64,000 nt of DNA. It comes from Stenotrophomonas rhizophila. GTDB lineage: Bacteria > Pseudomonadota > Gammaproteobacteria > Xanthomonadales > Xanthomonadaceae. The notes beneath the pieces were generated by a model that had not been told where the DNA came from, made no database searches, and saw only the letters and a program-made list of their open reading frames with translations. Both the position numbers and the translations under genes were made by a program. The stretch is from NCBI RefSeq assembly GCF_003751305.1, contig NZ_RJKV01000001.1, positions 1,593,586 through 1,657,585 of the forward strand. The letters run 5' to 3'. Positions 1 through 8,866 of this stretch are shown here, one piece after another (positions within the stretch are counted from its first letter, which is position 1; each line of letters begins with the position of its first letter).

Positions 1-32
1 ATGTAGCCCTTGAGGGTGGCGTGGCCGCTCAT
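1..32 (-). CDS. cyoD: Cytochrome o ubiquinol oxidase subunit IV, N-terminal fragment
   Basis: Only the first ten or so codons lie in the window; the gene runs off the left edge. The ATG (32-30) overlaps the cyoC stop as ATGA. The visible peptide begins [10 protein letters not shown], like the start of CyoD, the small membrane subunit that helps assemble the binuclear centre. Gene order cyoABC then this ORF is the standard cyo order, so the identity rests mainly on context. Confidence 0.75.
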   Translation of the reverse strand, partial: MSGHATLKGY

Positions 33-667
33 ACGAACTCCCGCAGGTAGACGAAGGTGAACACACAGATCCAGATCAGATCCAGGAAGTGCCAGAACAG
101 GCTCAGGCAGGCCAGGCGGCGACGCACGATGCCGTCCAGGCCGAACTTGAGCACCTGGTGGATCATGATCGCCAGCCACAGCAGGCCGAAGGTGACGTGC
201 AGCCCGTGGGTGGCCACCAGCGTGAAGTACGCCGACAGATACGCACTCACGTCCGGGGTGGCGCCTTCATGGATCAGCTCGGCGAACTCATACAGTTCCA
301 TGCCGATGAAGACCGCACCGAGCACACCGGTCAGGGCCAGCCAGCCCACTACCTGGTTGCGCTTGCCGGCCTGCATGCCGAGCATCGCCAGGCCAAAGGT
401 GAAGCTGCTGAGCAGCAGCACCACCGTTTCGGAGAGCACGAAGCCAAGCTTGAACAGTTCCTTGCCACTGGGGCCATCGGCCGTCCCGTTGAGCAGCACG
501 CCGAAGGTGGCGAACAGCACCGCGAAGATCAGGCAGTCACCCATCAGGTACATCCAGAACCCGACGACGGTCTTGTTGCCGTCGTCGTGGTGCTCATGGG
601 CGTGGTCGTGATGACCAGCCGCGAGCTGCCCGTGCTGCGTGGCAGCGGTCAGGGTATCGCCGCTCAT
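29..667 (-). CDS. cyoC: Cytochrome o ubiquinol oxidase subunit III
   Basis: 212 residues, a normal CyoC length (about 204 in E. coli). The protein has a His-rich soluble N-terminus (roughly residues 10-30, [11 protein letters not shown]) and then five hydrophobic segments, as in the heme-copper oxidase subunit III family. It stabilises the core of the proton-pumping bo3 quinol oxidase in the inner membrane and carries no redox centre. Its start overlaps the cyoB stop as ATGA (667-664) and its stop overlaps cyoD in the same way, so the operon is translationally coupled. Confidence 0.95.
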   Translation of the reverse strand: MSGDTLTAATQHGQLAAGHHDHAHEHHDDGNKTVVGFWMYLMGDCLIFAVLFATFGVLLNGTADGPSGKELFKLGFVLSETVVLLLSSFTFGLAMLGMQAGKRNQVVGWLALTGVLGAVFIGMELYEFAELIHEGATPDVSAYLSAYFTLVATHGLHVTFGLLWLAIMIHQVLKFGLDGIVRRRLACLSLFWHFLDLIWICVFTFVYLREFV

Positions 668-2643
668 GCCTTGGCTCCTTCCATCTGCGCGACGTGCGCG
701 TCTTCGATGCGCTTCACCTCGGCGGCGGGCACGTAGTAGTCCACATCACGGTCATACGAGCGCAGCACGAAGGTCGCGATCACACCGATCAGGCCAATGC
801 CGGCCAGCACCCACATGTGCCAGACCAGGGCGAAGCACAGCACCAGGCTGAACACCGAGATCACCACACCCGACGCGGTATTGCGCGGCATGTGGATGTC
901 TTCGTAGGTGTCCTGGCACTGCCAGGCACGGCCGTGCTGCTTGTCGTCCCAATGCTGCTCCAGCGAGGTGATCGCCGGCAGCGTGGCGAAGTTGTAGAAC
1001 GGCGGCGGCGAGGACGTGGCCCACTCCAGGCTGCGCGCATTCCACGGGTCGCCGGTGAGATCCATGTTGGCCTTGCGGTCACGCACGCTGACGTAGAACT
1101 GGATGAACATCGCGGCGATACCCGCGGCGATCACCAGCGCACCGATGGCCGCCACGATCAGCCACGGCTGGTAGCCCTCCACGCCGTAGTGGTTCATGCG
1201 GCGGGTCATGCCCTTGAAGCCCAGCACGTACAGCGGCATGAAGGCCAGATAGAAGCCGACCAGCCAGCACCAGAACGAGATCTTGCCCCAGCGCTCGTTG
1301 AGGGTGAAGCCAAAGGCCTTCGGGAACCAGAAGCTGATGCCGGCCAGGCAACCGAACACCACGCCGCCGATGATCACGTTATGGAAGTGCGCGATCAGGA
1401 ACAGGCTGTTGTGCAGCACGAAATCCGCACCCGGGATCGCCAGCATCACGCCGGTCATGCCGCCCAGCGCGAAGGTGACCATGAAGCCGATCGTCCACAA
1501 CGTCGAGGAGTGGTAGCGGATCCGCCCGCGGTACATGGTGAACAGCCAGTTGAACAGCTTCACCCCGGTGGGGATCGAGATGATGGAGGTCATGATGCCG
1601 AAGAAGGCATTGACGTTCGCACCCGAGCCCATGGTGAAGAAGTGGTGCAGCCACACGAAGAACGACAGGATGCCGATCGACGACGTTGCATAGACCATCG
1701 AGCGGTAGCCGAACAGCGGCTTGCCCGAGAACGTGGCGATGATCTCCGAGAACGCACCGAAGCACGGCAGGATCAGCACGTAGACTTCCGGGTGGCCCCA
1801 GATCCAGATCAGGTTGACGTACATCATGGCGTTGCCGCCGGCGTCATTGGTGAAGAAGTGCATGCCGAAGTAACGGTCCATGCTCAGCAGCAACAAGGTC
1901 GCGGTCAGCACCGGGAAGATCGCCACGATCAGGATGTTGGTGATCAATGCGGTCCAGGTGAACACCGGCATCTTCATCAGGTCCATGCCCGGCGCACGCA
2001 TCTTGAGGATGGTGACGATGAAGTTCAGGCCGGTCAGCGTGGTGCCGATGCCGGAGACCTGCAGTGACCAGATGTAGTAGTCCACGCCCACCGTGGGGCT
2101 GTACTCGATGCCGGACAGCGGTGGATACGCCACCCAGCCGGTCGCGGCGAAATCACCCACGAACATCGACAGCATCACCAGCACCGCACCCACCGCCGAC
2201 AGCCAGAAGCTGAGCGAGTTGACGAACGGGAATGCCACGTCGCGCGCGCCGATCTGCAGCGGCACCACGATGTTCATCAGGCCCACGATGAGCGGGGTCG
2301 CCACGAAGAAGATCATGATCACGCCATGCGCGGTGAAGATCTGGTCGTAGTGCTCCGGCGGCAGGTAGCCGGCGCTGTCATTGGCGGCGATGGCCTGCTG
2401 GGCACGCATCATCAGCGCATCGGCGAACCCACGCACCAGCATGACCAGGGCCAGGATGATGTACATCACGCCGATCTTCTTGTGGTCCACCGAGGTGATC
2501 CACTCGGTCCAGAGGTAGCCCCACTTCTTGTAGTACGTGATGGCCGCGATGATCGCCGCCCCCAGCAGCAGCGAGCCCGCCAGCGCCGACATGATGATCG
2601 GGTCGTGGTAGGGAATCGCTTCGAGGTTCAACTTTCCAAGCAC
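664..2643 (-). CDS. cyoB: Cytochrome o ubiquinol oxidase subunit I (bo3 oxidase catalytic subunit)
   Basis: 659 residues, matching E. coli CyoB (663). It is the catalytic subunit that oxidises ubiquinol, reduces O2 to water and pumps protons. Visible signatures are [12 protein letters not shown] (CuB ligand His and its cross-linked Tyr), WLHHFFTMG (two further CuB His ligands) and [11 protein letters not shown] (heme o3 and heme b ligands), in the expected order among about 15 transmembrane helices. The start is a GTG (2643) preceded by a GGAG about 8 bases upstream. The N-terminus [16 protein letters not shown] aligns with the known CyoB N-terminus, so the GTG is credible. The gene lies two bases after cyoA. 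Confidence 0.97.
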   Translation of the reverse strand: MLGKLNLEAIPYHDPIIMSALAGSLLLGAAIIAAITYYKKWGYLWTEWITSVDHKKIGVMYIILALVMLVRGFADALMMRAQQAIAANDSAGYLPPEHYDQIFTAHGVIMIFFVATPLIVGLMNIVVPLQIGARDVAFPFVNSLSFWLSAVGAVLVMLSMFVGDFAATGWVAYPPLSGIEYSPTVGVDYYIWSLQVSGIGTTLTGLNFIVTILKMRAPGMDLMKMPVFTWTALITNILIVAIFPVLTATLLLLSMDRYFGMHFFTNDAGGNAMMYVNLIWIWGHPEVYVLILPCFGAFSEIIATFSGKPLFGYRSMVYATSSIGILSFFVWLHHFFTMGSGANVNAFFGIMTSIISIPTGVKLFNWLFTMYRGRIRYHSSTLWTIGFMVTFALGGMTGVMLAIPGADFVLHNSLFLIAHFHNVIIGGVVFGCLAGISFWFPKAFGFTLNERWGKISFWCWLVGFYLAFMPLYVLGFKGMTRRMNHYGVEGYQPWLIVAAIGALVIAAGIAAMFIQFYVSVRDRKANMDLTGDPWNARSLEWATSSPPPFYNFATLPAITSLEQHWDDKQHGRAWQCQDTYEDIHMPRNTASGVVISVFSLVLCFALVWHMWVLAGIGLIGVIATFVLRSYDRDVDYYVPAAEVKRIEDAHVAQMEGAKA

Positions 2644-2645
2644 AA

Positions 2646-3620
2646 TCAGTTCTCCGCGGTACGGCTGGCAGGTGCGGCCAGGCTCACGAGTTGGGTTTTC
2701 GCGCCGGGTTCTTCACCGGGCAGGCAGATTTCGTCGTCGGGCATGCCGCCATACCGGCGCAGGATGCTGTCGAACAGACCGGTGTCCACGCTGGCGAAAC
2801 GCTGCATCGGTGCGCCATGGGTCGGCTTCTCCAGTTCAGCCAGGCGTGCCTGGCCCAGGTGCTGGGCAGTGCCACGCGACTGTGCCAGCCATTGCTGGAA
2901 GTCCGCCTCGGTCATCACCCGCGCATCGAACTTCATGTCCGAGAAGCCCGCGCCGCTGTACGCCGAGGACATGCCGGCATAGGTGCCGGGCGTGTGCCCG
3001 ATCAGATGCAGGCGACTCTGCATGGCCGGCATGGTGTACACCATGCTGCCCAGCTGCGGCACGAAAAAGGCGTTCATCATCGACTCGGAGGTCAGCTTGA
3101 ACGCAACCGGCGTATCGACCGGCATCACCAGCTCGTTGACCGTGGCCACGTTGTGGTCCGGATAGATGAACAACCACTTCCAGTTGAGCGAGACCACTTC
3201 CACGCGCAGCGGCGCCTTGTCCGATTCGATCGGGCGGTACGGGTCCAGTGCGTGGGTACTCTTCCAGATCAACACGCCGAGGACGACCACGATCAGGCAC
3301 GGAATCGTCCACACCACCACTTCGATCGCGGTGGAATGCGACCAGGTCGGTGCGTAGGTGGCCTCCTTGTTCGACTCGCGGTAGTGCCACGCGAAGTACA
3401 GCGTGAGGATGATCACCGGGATCACCACCAGGAGCATCAAGCCGGTGCAGACCAGGATCAGCTGCATTTCCTGCTCGGCGATGCTGCCCATGGGGTTGAA
3501 CAGCTCCAGGTTCCTGCAGCCTGTGAGCAGCGGCAGCAGCGCTGCCAGGCCGAACCAGCGTCCGGCGCGGGCTCGACCGGCCAGCGTGGCGCGGCGAGCG
3601 GAGTGTGTAGCGGGGTTCAT
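2646..3620 (-). CDS. cyoA: Cytochrome o ubiquinol oxidase subunit II, lipoprotein
   Basis: 324 residues from the ATG at 3620, which has GGAAGGG upstream; an in-frame longer reading to 3707 has no support. The N-terminal signal peptide ends in the lipobox LLTGC, so the mature protein is a lipoprotein. Two transmembrane helices follow ([19 protein letters not shown] and [18 protein letters not shown]), then a periplasmic cupredoxin-like domain. CuA ligands are absent, as expected for quinol rather than cytochrome c oxidases. It is the first gene of cyoABCD, transcribed away from the MocR regulator at 3811. Confidence 0.95.
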   Translation of the reverse strand: MNPATHSARRATLAGRARAGRWFGLAALLPLLTGCRNLELFNPMGSIAEQEMQLILVCTGLMLLVVIPVIILTLYFAWHYRESNKEATYAPTWSHSTAIEVVVWTIPCLIVVVLGVLIWKSTHALDPYRPIESDKAPLRVEVVSLNWKWLFIYPDHNVATVNELVMPVDTPVAFKLTSESMMNAFFVPQLGSMVYTMPAMQSRLHLIGHTPGTYAGMSSAYSGAGFSDMKFDARVMTEADFQQWLAQSRGTAQHLGQARLAELEKPTHGAPMQRFASVDTGLFDSILRRYGGMPDDEICLPGEEPGAKTQLVSLAAPASRTAEN

Positions 3621-3744
3621 GCGTGACGGCCCTTCCAACGCAGTGCCGGGCCGGGCGGCCCGGATCATGAAAAGTGGCGAACACCCCCCTGCATGACCGA
3701 TGTGCATGGGGGGTGCCCGCCGCAGCCGCGTACGTTAGGCAACG

Positions 3745-3778
3745 ACATGATCCATACATGATGCGACACACTGTCGCA
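3745..3778. promoter_or_regulatory. Operator-like repeats between cyoA and the MocR gene
   Basis: Two direct copies of ACATGAT (3745-3751 and 3756-3762, period 11) run into a perfect 7-3-7 palindrome TGCGACA-CAC-TGTCGCA (3762-3778). The palindrome ends 32 bases before the MocR ATG and lies in the shared divergent region with cyoA. MocR regulators usually bind direct repeats near their own promoters, so autoregulation is the simplest reading. The binding protein is inferred. Confidence 0.4.
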
Positions 3779-3810
3779 GCCGCTCTCCCCAGCGCGCGTA
3801 CCATGCGCGC

Positions 3811-5178
3811 ATGGAATGGAGCTCCCTCATCGTCGACGGCCACGGGCCCGTCTACCTGCGCATCGTGCAGGCGCTGGAACGTGCGGTCTGGTCCGGTGCG
3901 CTGCGCCCCGGCCAACGCCTGCCTGCACAGCGCGCGCTGGCGACCGAACTGGGCGTGGACCTCACCACGGTGACCCGCGCGTTCAACGAGGCGCGCACGC
4001 GCGGGTTGATCGATGCACGCGGCCCGCTGGGGTCGTTCGTCGCGCCCCCCAAGGTGGAACTGGCGCAGCTGGTGGACCTGAGCATGAATCTGCCGCCCAG
4101 CCCCGGTGGCGGCCAGGTCGCGGACATGCTGCGACGTGGCCTGTCCTCGGTGCTGACCCGCAGCGATGCGGGCAATCTGATGACGTATCACGTCGGCGGC
4201 GGCAGCCGCGCGGATCAACTGGCGGCGCAGCAGTGGCTCAAGCCGATGCTCGGGAAGGTGGATGCCGAGGCACTGGTCGTCACCGAAGGCGCGCAGGCCG
4301 CGCTGTCAGCCCTGCTGCTGGCGCTGACCGACGCCGGTGACACGATTCTGTGCGAGCCGCTGGTCTACCCGGGCCTGCTGCATGCCGCGCGGGTGCTGCA
4401 GCGTCGCCTGCAAGTGGTCGAGTGCGATTCGCACGGCATGCGCCCGGATGCACTGGCGCGTGCCGCGAGGAAACACAGCGCGCGGGTGGTCTATCTCAAC
4501 CCGACCGCACAGAACCCCACGGGCCACACGCTGCCGCAGGAACGCCGTGAAGCGCTGGCCGAGGTGGTGCGCGCGCAGAATCTGCGATTGATCGAAGACG
4601 ACCCTTACTGGCTGCTGGAGAACCAGGCCCCTGCCCCGCTTGCGCTGCTGGCGCCGCAGCACACCTGCTACATCTCCACGCTGTCCAAATGCCTGAGCCC
4701 GGGCCTGCACACCGGGTTTGTGCAGCTGCCCGATGGCGTCTCGCGCCAAGGCGTGCTGGATGCCCTGCGCGCGGTCAACCTGATGGCGCCGCCATTGATG
4801 AACGCACTGGTGACGCAGCTGATCCTGGATGGCTCCGCGCAGGCGATGCTGAAACTGGTGCAGGACGAAGCCGCCGAGCGCCGCTATCTGGCGCAGTCGG
4901 CGTTGTCGCCACGGTTCCTGCAGCACTGCGCGGGCGTACACGCCTGGTGCCGCCTTCCCGCGCACTGGACCGATGCCAGCCTGACCCACGCCGCACGGCT
5001 GCAGGGCCTGGGCATCGCACCGTCATCGGCATTCACGCCGGAGGGCGTGGCGATCAACGATGCGGTGCGGATTTCATTGGGTGCCGCCGCCAACCGCCAG
5101 GAACTGCACCGGGCGCTGCGCCAGCTGGATCAACTGATGCATGTGGCGGCGGCGGAAAGCACGGGTTGGACGGTATGA
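3811..5178 (+). CDS. MocR-type regulator: GntR helix-turn-helix fused to aminotransferase-like PLP domain
   Basis: 455 residues. Residues 1-80 form a GntR winged helix (PVYLRIVQALERAVWSGALR, then the recognition helix region LTTVTRAFNEARTRGLIDAR). The rest is a fold-type I aminotransferase domain with the PLP-binding Lys in STLSKCLSPGLHTGF and the NPTAQNPTGHT loop. Such proteins are usually PLP-dependent regulators of a neighbouring transporter or enzyme, not catabolic aminotransferases. It is divergent from cyoABCD with repeats in the shared promoter region, but control of the oxidase is only a guess. The target could equally be its own gene alone. The Shine-Dalgarno is weak. Confidence 0.9.
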   Translation: MEWSSLIVDGHGPVYLRIVQALERAVWSGALRPGQRLPAQRALATELGVDLTTVTRAFNEARTRGLIDARGPLGSFVAPPKVELAQLVDLSMNLPPSPGGGQVADMLRRGLSSVLTRSDAGNLMTYHVGGGSRADQLAAQQWLKPMLGKVDAEALVVTEGAQAALSALLLALTDAGDTILCEPLVYPGLLHAARVLQRRLQVVECDSHGMRPDALARAARKHSARVVYLNPTAQNPTGHTLPQERREALAEVVRAQNLRLIEDDPYWLLENQAPAPLALLAPQHTCYISTLSKCLSPGLHTGFVQLPDGVSRQGVLDALRAVNLMAPPLMNALVTQLILDGSAQAMLKLVQDEAAERRYLAQSALSPRFLQHCAGVHAWCRLPAHWTDASLTHAARLQGLGIAPSSAFTPEGVAINDAVRISLGAAANRQELHRALRQLDQLMHVAAAESTGWTV

Positions 5179-5197
5179 CGCCAGCCTACCGGCCCAC

Positions 5198-5467
5198 TCA
5201 GCCCGAAACGGCTTTGGCCTGCTTCCACACGGCCTCAAACTGACTGGCGGTGATCGCGTCATCCGAATCCAGATCCAGCCAGGACAGCGGCTGATCGGAC
5301 AGCGGAAAGCGTTCATCGGCCTGTCCGGTTTTGTCGGCCCAGACCAGCACGCTGCGGTAGCTCTCCACCTGCCGCACGATCACATCGCCCTGCGCCTCGA
5401 GGTAGATCGTGCCGTTGCCGATCTCGGATTCTGCGGGGTGCTTGTAGTGTTTGCGGGGCGTGCTCAT
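5198..5467 (-). CDS. Small hypothetical protein with an acidic EF-hand-like stretch
   Basis: 89 residues from the ATG at 5467; the longer in-frame reading to 5596 crosses the hairpin and intergenic DNA and is less likely. There is no signal peptide or membrane segment. The C-terminal part contains SWLDLDSDDAITASQFEAVW, which resembles a single degenerate EF-hand loop, but one loop is not enough to claim calcium binding. It is convergent with the MocR gene (19-base gap) and divergent from nemR. No family recognised. Confidence 0.6.
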   Translation of the reverse strand: MSTPRKHYKHPAESEIGNGTIYLEAQGDVIVRQVESYRSVLVWADKTGQADERFPLSDQPLSWLDLDSDDAITASQFEAVWKQAKAVSG

Positions 5468-5551
5468 GGCGGGGCGATATCTGGCAAGGAAAATGGGGCC
5501 GGGGAATATACCTTGATCTGCCCCCTCCCCGTCGGCAATCGCCGCCCGGGG

Positions 5552-5585
5552 ACGGGGTAGTGCCGGCCGCTGGCCGGCTTCCCGT
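5552..5585. repeat. SMAG/REP-like palindrome headed by GTAG
   Basis: The hairpin GCCGGCC-gct-GGCCGGC (5562-5578) is preceded by the tetranucleotide GTAG (5557-5560) and enclosed by an outer ACGGG/CCCGT pair. GTAG-headed REP-like stem-loops of this form are the SMAG elements of Stenotrophomonas maltophilia. This copy lies between the small hypothetical gene and nemR. A related hairpin without GTAG is at 25867-25897. Confidence 0.65.
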
Positions 5586-5604
5586 AAACCACGCAAGCAG
5601 ACAC

Positions 5605-5619
5605 TAGACGACCGGTCTA
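5605..5619. promoter_or_regulatory. NemR operator upstream of nemR (TAGACGACCGGTCTA)
   Basis: Palindrome TAGAC-N5-GTCTA, 21 bases before the nemR start. The same 15-mer with one central change lies at 6296-6310 before the DJ-1 gene, and identical flanks extend the shared block to 22 bases (5602-5623 against 6293-6314, one mismatch). The half-site TAGAC resembles the box reported for E. coli NemR. Its position suggests autorepression. Confidence 0.8.
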
Positions 5620-5640
5620 ATCAGGCGTACAGTGGCGTCC

Positions 5641-6240
5641 ATGAACTCCCCCACCGCCAGCTCCCCGGTTCGCGACACCCTCCTGACCACCGCCCAGCGG
5701 ATCATGAGTGCCAAGGGCTTTTCCGCGGTCGGCCTCAACGAGGTCCTCGCCGCGGCCGGGGTGCCCAAGGGTTCGTTCTACCACTACTTCGCCTCGAAGG
5801 AAGCCTTCGGCGAGGCGATGCTGGAGGACTACTTCACCGCCTATCTCGCTGATATGGACCGTATCTTCCGTCAGCCTGGGCAGACCAAGGCCGAGCAGCT
5901 GGAAGCCTACTTCCGCGCCTGGCAGGACAGCCAGTCCTTCGAGGACTGCCAGGGCAAGTGCCTGGCTGTAAAGCTCGGTGCCGAAGTGGCGGACCTCTCC
6001 GAACCCATGCGGACCGCACTCCAGCGTGGCACCACAGGGATCACCGATCGGCTCGCACATGCGATTGCAGCGGGTGTCGCTGACGGATCGGTGACAATCC
6101 AGGACCCGCCCGATGCTGTCGCGCGCAGCCTGTACCAGCTGTGGCTCGGGACCAGCATCATGGTCAAGATCGCCCGCAGCACCCGCCCGTTCGACGACGC
6201 CGTGGCGTTGACCGCCCGCCTTCTGCATACCGCCCCCTGA
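5641..6240 (+). CDS. nemR: TetR-family electrophile-sensing repressor NemR
   Basis: 199 residues from the ATG at 5641, exactly the E. coli NemR length; a start three codons earlier is possible. The N-terminal TetR helix-turn-helix ends in VPKGSFYHYFASKEAFG, almost identical to E. coli NemR. The sensor region KCLAVKLGAEVADLSEPM contains the conserved redox Cys (Cys107, equivalent to E. coli Cys106). LGTSIMVKIARS keeps the Lys (176) that forms a Cys-Lys sulfenamide link in NemR. It should therefore release DNA on contact with quinones, bleach or reactive aldehydes. The operator before the gene recurs before the next gene, so autoregulation and control of the DJ-1 gene are both likely. Confidence 0.9.
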   Translation: MNSPTASSPVRDTLLTTAQRIMSAKGFSAVGLNEVLAAAGVPKGSFYHYFASKEAFGEAMLEDYFTAYLADMDRIFRQPGQTKAEQLEAYFRAWQDSQSFEDCQGKCLAVKLGAEVADLSEPMRTALQRGTTGITDRLAHAIAAGVADGSVTIQDPPDAVARSLYQLWLGTSIMVKIARSTRPFDDAVALTARLLHTAP

Positions 6241-6295
6241 CAAGGGGGATGTCTCGCGCACGCCCCCATCGGCGTGTTTTTCTCGGCCCCATCAC

Positions 6296-6310
6296 TAGAC
6301 GACCAGTCTA
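6296..6310. promoter_or_regulatory. NemR operator upstream of DJ-1/PfpI gene (TAGACGACCAGTCTA)
   Basis: Second copy of the TAGAC-N5-GTCTA palindrome, 26 bases before the ATG at 6337. Its near identity to the copy in front of nemR marks the DJ-1-family gene as the direct target of the repressor. Confidence 0.8.
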
Positions 6311-6336
6311 ATCAAGCACCCACAGGAGCATCACCC

Positions 6337-7014
6337 ATGAACGTCCTCATCGTTCTGACCTCGCACGACGAACTCGGCACCACCGGCAAGAAGACCGGTT
6401 TCTGGCTGGAAGAGCTGGCCGCGCCCTACTACACCTTCAAGGATGCCGGCGCGGAGATCGTGCTGGCCTCGCCCAAGGGTGGGCAGCCGCCGCTGGATCC
6501 CAAGAGCAACGAGCCGGACTTCAAGACCGACGCGACCCGTCGCTTTGAAGCCGACGCCGATGCCAACGCACAGCTGGCCAACACCGTCCGCCTGGACAGC
6601 GTCTCACAGGCCGATTTCGACACCGTGTTCTATCCCGGCGGCCATGGCCCGCTGTGGGACCTTGCCGAAGACGCCCACTCCATTGCCCTGATCGAGGCGT
6701 TCATCGCCGCCGGCAAGCCGGTCGCGCTGGTCTGCCATGCCCCGGGCGTGCTGCGTGACGTCAAGACTGCCGAGGGTGCGCCGCTGGTGCAGGGCAAGAA
6801 CGTCACTGGCTTCACCAACACGGAAGAAGAAGGCGTGGGCCTCACCGACGTGGTGCCCTTCCTGGTCGAAGACATGCTCAAGGCCGCAGGCGGAACGTAC
6901 TCCAAGGGCCCGGACTGGGGTTCCTATGTGGTTACCGATGGCCTGCTGATCACCGGCCAGAACCCCGCCTCGTCTGCAGAGGCGGCCCAGGTCCTGCTGA
7001 AGCAGTTGCGCTGA
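6337..7014 (+). CDS. DJ-1/PfpI-family protein (type 1 glutamine amidotransferase-like, possible glyoxalase III)
   Basis: 225 residues from the ATG at 6337, which follows CAGGAG; the in-frame upstream reading would run across the operator. The nucleophile elbow ALVCHAPGVL holds Cys133-His134, and the early motif VLTSHDELGTTGKKTGFW resembles Hsp31/HchA-like members of the DJ-1 superfamily. Several such proteins detoxify methylglyoxal without glutathione or act as deglycases. In E. coli NemR controls gloA and nemA, both used against reactive carbonyls, so a NemR-controlled DJ-1 glyoxalase would be the functional counterpart here. Protease activity is unlikely. The biochemical role is inferred. 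Confidence 0.85.
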   Translation: MNVLIVLTSHDELGTTGKKTGFWLEELAAPYYTFKDAGAEIVLASPKGGQPPLDPKSNEPDFKTDATRRFEADADANAQLANTVRLDSVSQADFDTVFYPGGHGPLWDLAEDAHSIALIEAFIAAGKPVALVCHAPGVLRDVKTAEGAPLVQGKNVTGFTNTEEEGVGLTDVVPFLVEDMLKAAGGTYSKGPDWGSYVVTDGLLITGQNPASSAEAAQVLLKQLR

Positions 7015-7032
7015 AATAACAGTGAAATAACA

Positions 7033-7065
7033 GGGACGGAGGTAGTTATTAATTACCTCCGTCCC
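7033..7065. terminator. Bidirectional terminator between convergent genes
   Basis: Perfect 12-bp stem GGGACGGAGGTA / TACCTCCGTCCC around a 9-base AT-rich loop, between the stops of the DJ-1 gene (7014) and the convergent sorbosone-dehydrogenase-like gene (7076). The minus-strand side runs into a T-rich tract. Confidence 0.75.
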
Positions 7066-7075
7066 CGTTAAGAGG

Positions 7076-8383
7076 TTACTGAGCGCCGTCGCGGGTGACC
7101 CGCCAGATGGTGTTGGAGAGGTCATCGGCGACGATCAGCGCGCCACGCGGGTCGACCGTGACGCCCACCGGGCGGCCACGGGTCTTGCCGTCTTCGCCGA
7201 AGAAGCCGCTCACGAAATCGATCGGCTCGCCGGCCGGACGGCCATTGCTGAAGGGCACGAACACGACCTTGTAGCCGACCGGGGGATTGCGGTTCCAACT
7301 GCCATGCTCGCCCACAAACACGCCATCGGCAAACTGCGTACCCATCACCTCGGACGAGAAGGCCACGCCCAGTGCCGCCACATGCGAGCCCAGTGCGTAA
7401 TCCGGGGCGATCGCCGAGGCGACCTTCTCCGGGTTCTGCGGCATCACGCGGCGATCCACATTCTTGCCCCAGTAGCTGTAAGGCCAGCCATAGAAGCCGC
7501 CCTCCTTCACCGAGGTGAGGTAATCGGGCACGAGGTTCGGGCCGATCTCATCGCGTTCATTGACCACGGCCCACAGCGTGCCGGTGCCCGGCTGGATCGC
7601 CAGCGCGGTGGGATTGCGGATACCGGTGGCGTAATCCTTGTGCGCACCGGTGGCCACGTCGATCTGCCAGATCCGCGCGCGATCGATCTCCACCGCCATG
7701 CCGCGTTCGGTGATGTTGCTGTTGGAACCGATACCCACGTACAGATAACGGCCATCGGCGCTGGCGGTCATCGCCTTGGTCCAGTGGTGGTTGATCGCCG
7801 ACGGCAGATCGGTCAGCTTGACCGGCGCCGCGCCCGCCTTGGTCTGCCCTTCCTGATAGTCGAAGCGCACCACCGCGTCCTGGTTGGCCACATAGATGGC
7901 ATTGCCGATCAGCGCCAGGCCATAGGGCGCGTTGAGATTGTCGGCAAACACCGTCTTCAGTTCATAGGTGCCGTCGCCATCGGCGTCGCGCAGCAGGGTC
8001 AGTCGATTGCCACTCTTGACCGAGGTATTGCCCTTGGCCTTGATCTTGCCGGCAATCACATCCTTCGGCTTGAGCGCGGGCGCGCTGCCGCCGCGACCTT
8101 CAGCCACCAGGATGTCGCCATTGGGCAGCATGAGGGTCTGCCGCGGGATGTTCAGATCGGTGGCGATCGCCGAAATGCGGTAGCCCTTGGGCACCGTCGG
8201 CAAGGTATCGCCCCACTGCGCCGGCTTGGCGATGGTCATGTCCGGCATCAACCCGCGATGCGGCGCGGGCATCTCCGGGCTGCCGCCGTACTGGTCAAGC
8301 GGGGGCGCCTTGCTGCTGCAGGCCGCCAGAGCGACCGCCAGCGCGGACAGCGAGAGGATCCGGAGCGTCGTCTGGCGGCTCAT
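7076..8383 (-). CDS. PQQ-dependent sorbosone/glucose dehydrogenase-family lipoprotein
   Basis: 435 residues from the ATG at 8383, which has GGGAGG upstream; the longer in-frame reading to 8863 crosses the next gene. The signal peptide ends in LAVALAACSS, a lipobox, so the protein is probably anchored in the envelope. The remainder is a six-bladed propeller of the L-sorbosone dehydrogenase/YliI type, with characteristic strings such as YVGIGSNSNITERG, ATGIRNPTALA, FYGWPYSYWG and GEHGSWNRNPPVGYKV. It is probably a periplasmic PQQ aldose dehydrogenase feeding electrons to the respiratory chain. The natural substrate cannot be read from sequence. It is coupled to the DUF2231 gene by an ATGA overlap. 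Confidence 0.88.
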   Translation of the reverse strand: MSRQTTLRILSLSALAVALAACSSKAPPLDQYGGSPEMPAPHRGLMPDMTIAKPAQWGDTLPTVPKGYRISAIATDLNIPRQTLMLPNGDILVAEGRGGSAPALKPKDVIAGKIKAKGNTSVKSGNRLTLLRDADGDGTYELKTVFADNLNAPYGLALIGNAIYVANQDAVVRFDYQEGQTKAGAAPVKLTDLPSAINHHWTKAMTASADGRYLYVGIGSNSNITERGMAVEIDRARIWQIDVATGAHKDYATGIRNPTALAIQPGTGTLWAVVNERDEIGPNLVPDYLTSVKEGGFYGWPYSYWGKNVDRRVMPQNPEKVASAIAPDYALGSHVAALGVAFSSEVMGTQFADGVFVGEHGSWNRNPPVGYKVVFVPFSNGRPAGEPIDFVSGFFGEDGKTRGRPVGVTVDPRGALIVADDLSNTIWRVTRDGAQ

Positions 8384-8796
8384 CGCACACCTCCCACGCG
8401 CAGGCTGGACAGTCCCACCCAGGTGGCGATCAGCGCCAGCACTGTCAGGATCACCGAGAGCACCAGGCCCGCCGGCATCACCGCCCACGCGTCGCGCGCG
8501 TGGTGGAGGCAGTTGATGAAACCCACGCCCCAGGTCACCGCCAGAATCACGACATACGCCAGGTTGCGGCTGCGACGGACCAGGCCGACGATCCCGCACA
8601 GCAAGGCGAGCGTTGTCATCACCATCGCGCCGATCAGCAGCCAGGAGGCAAAGTTCGCCCACTGGATCTCGTACGTGCTCCAGTACGCGTAGTCGGCCAG
8701 CAGCGCCGCCAGGAACAACGGCAGCACCCCGCCCAGTACAGCGGCGTGGAAGGGATGGATGACCCACGATCGGGTCAGGACAACGGTCGAAGCCAT
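8380..8796 (-). CDS. DUF2231 integral membrane protein
   Basis: 138 residues from the ATG at 8796, preceded by AGGAG. It has four hydrophobic helices, and near the N-terminus the family motif HPFHAAVLGGVLPLFLAALL followed by Asp. DUF2231 proteins often accompany periplasmic dehydrogenases and may be heme-containing electron-transfer partners. Here the stop overlaps the dehydrogenase start (ATGA), so the two are made together. The electron-partner role is an inference from pairing. Confidence 0.85.
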   Translation of the reverse strand: MASTVVLTRSWVIHPFHAAVLGGVLPLFLAALLADYAYWSTYEIQWANFASWLLIGAMVMTTLALLCGIVGLVRRSRNLAYVVILAVTWGVGFINCLHHARDAWAVMPAGLVLSVILTVLALIATWVGLSSLRVGGVR

Positions 8797-8866
8797 GGTG
8801 GTCTCCTGGTGAGGGGCGAATCTCACCCGATCCTGCCATCCCCGGTGTGATGGGGGTGCCCATGAC

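Noticed and set aside
3683..3712. C6/G6 inverted repeat as a terminator upstream of cyoA
   Set aside because: The arms (CCCCCCTGCA and TGCATGGGGGG) pair only with a bulge, and it lies in a divergent promoter region where a terminator has no clear purpose.
3811..5178. Catabolic aminotransferase
   Set aside because: The N-terminal GntR DNA-binding domain and overall length show it is a MocR regulator.
6274..6336. Upstream extension of the DJ-1 gene
   Set aside because: The 21 extra codons cover the NemR operator and lack a ribosome-binding site, whereas CAGGAG stands before the ATG at 6337.
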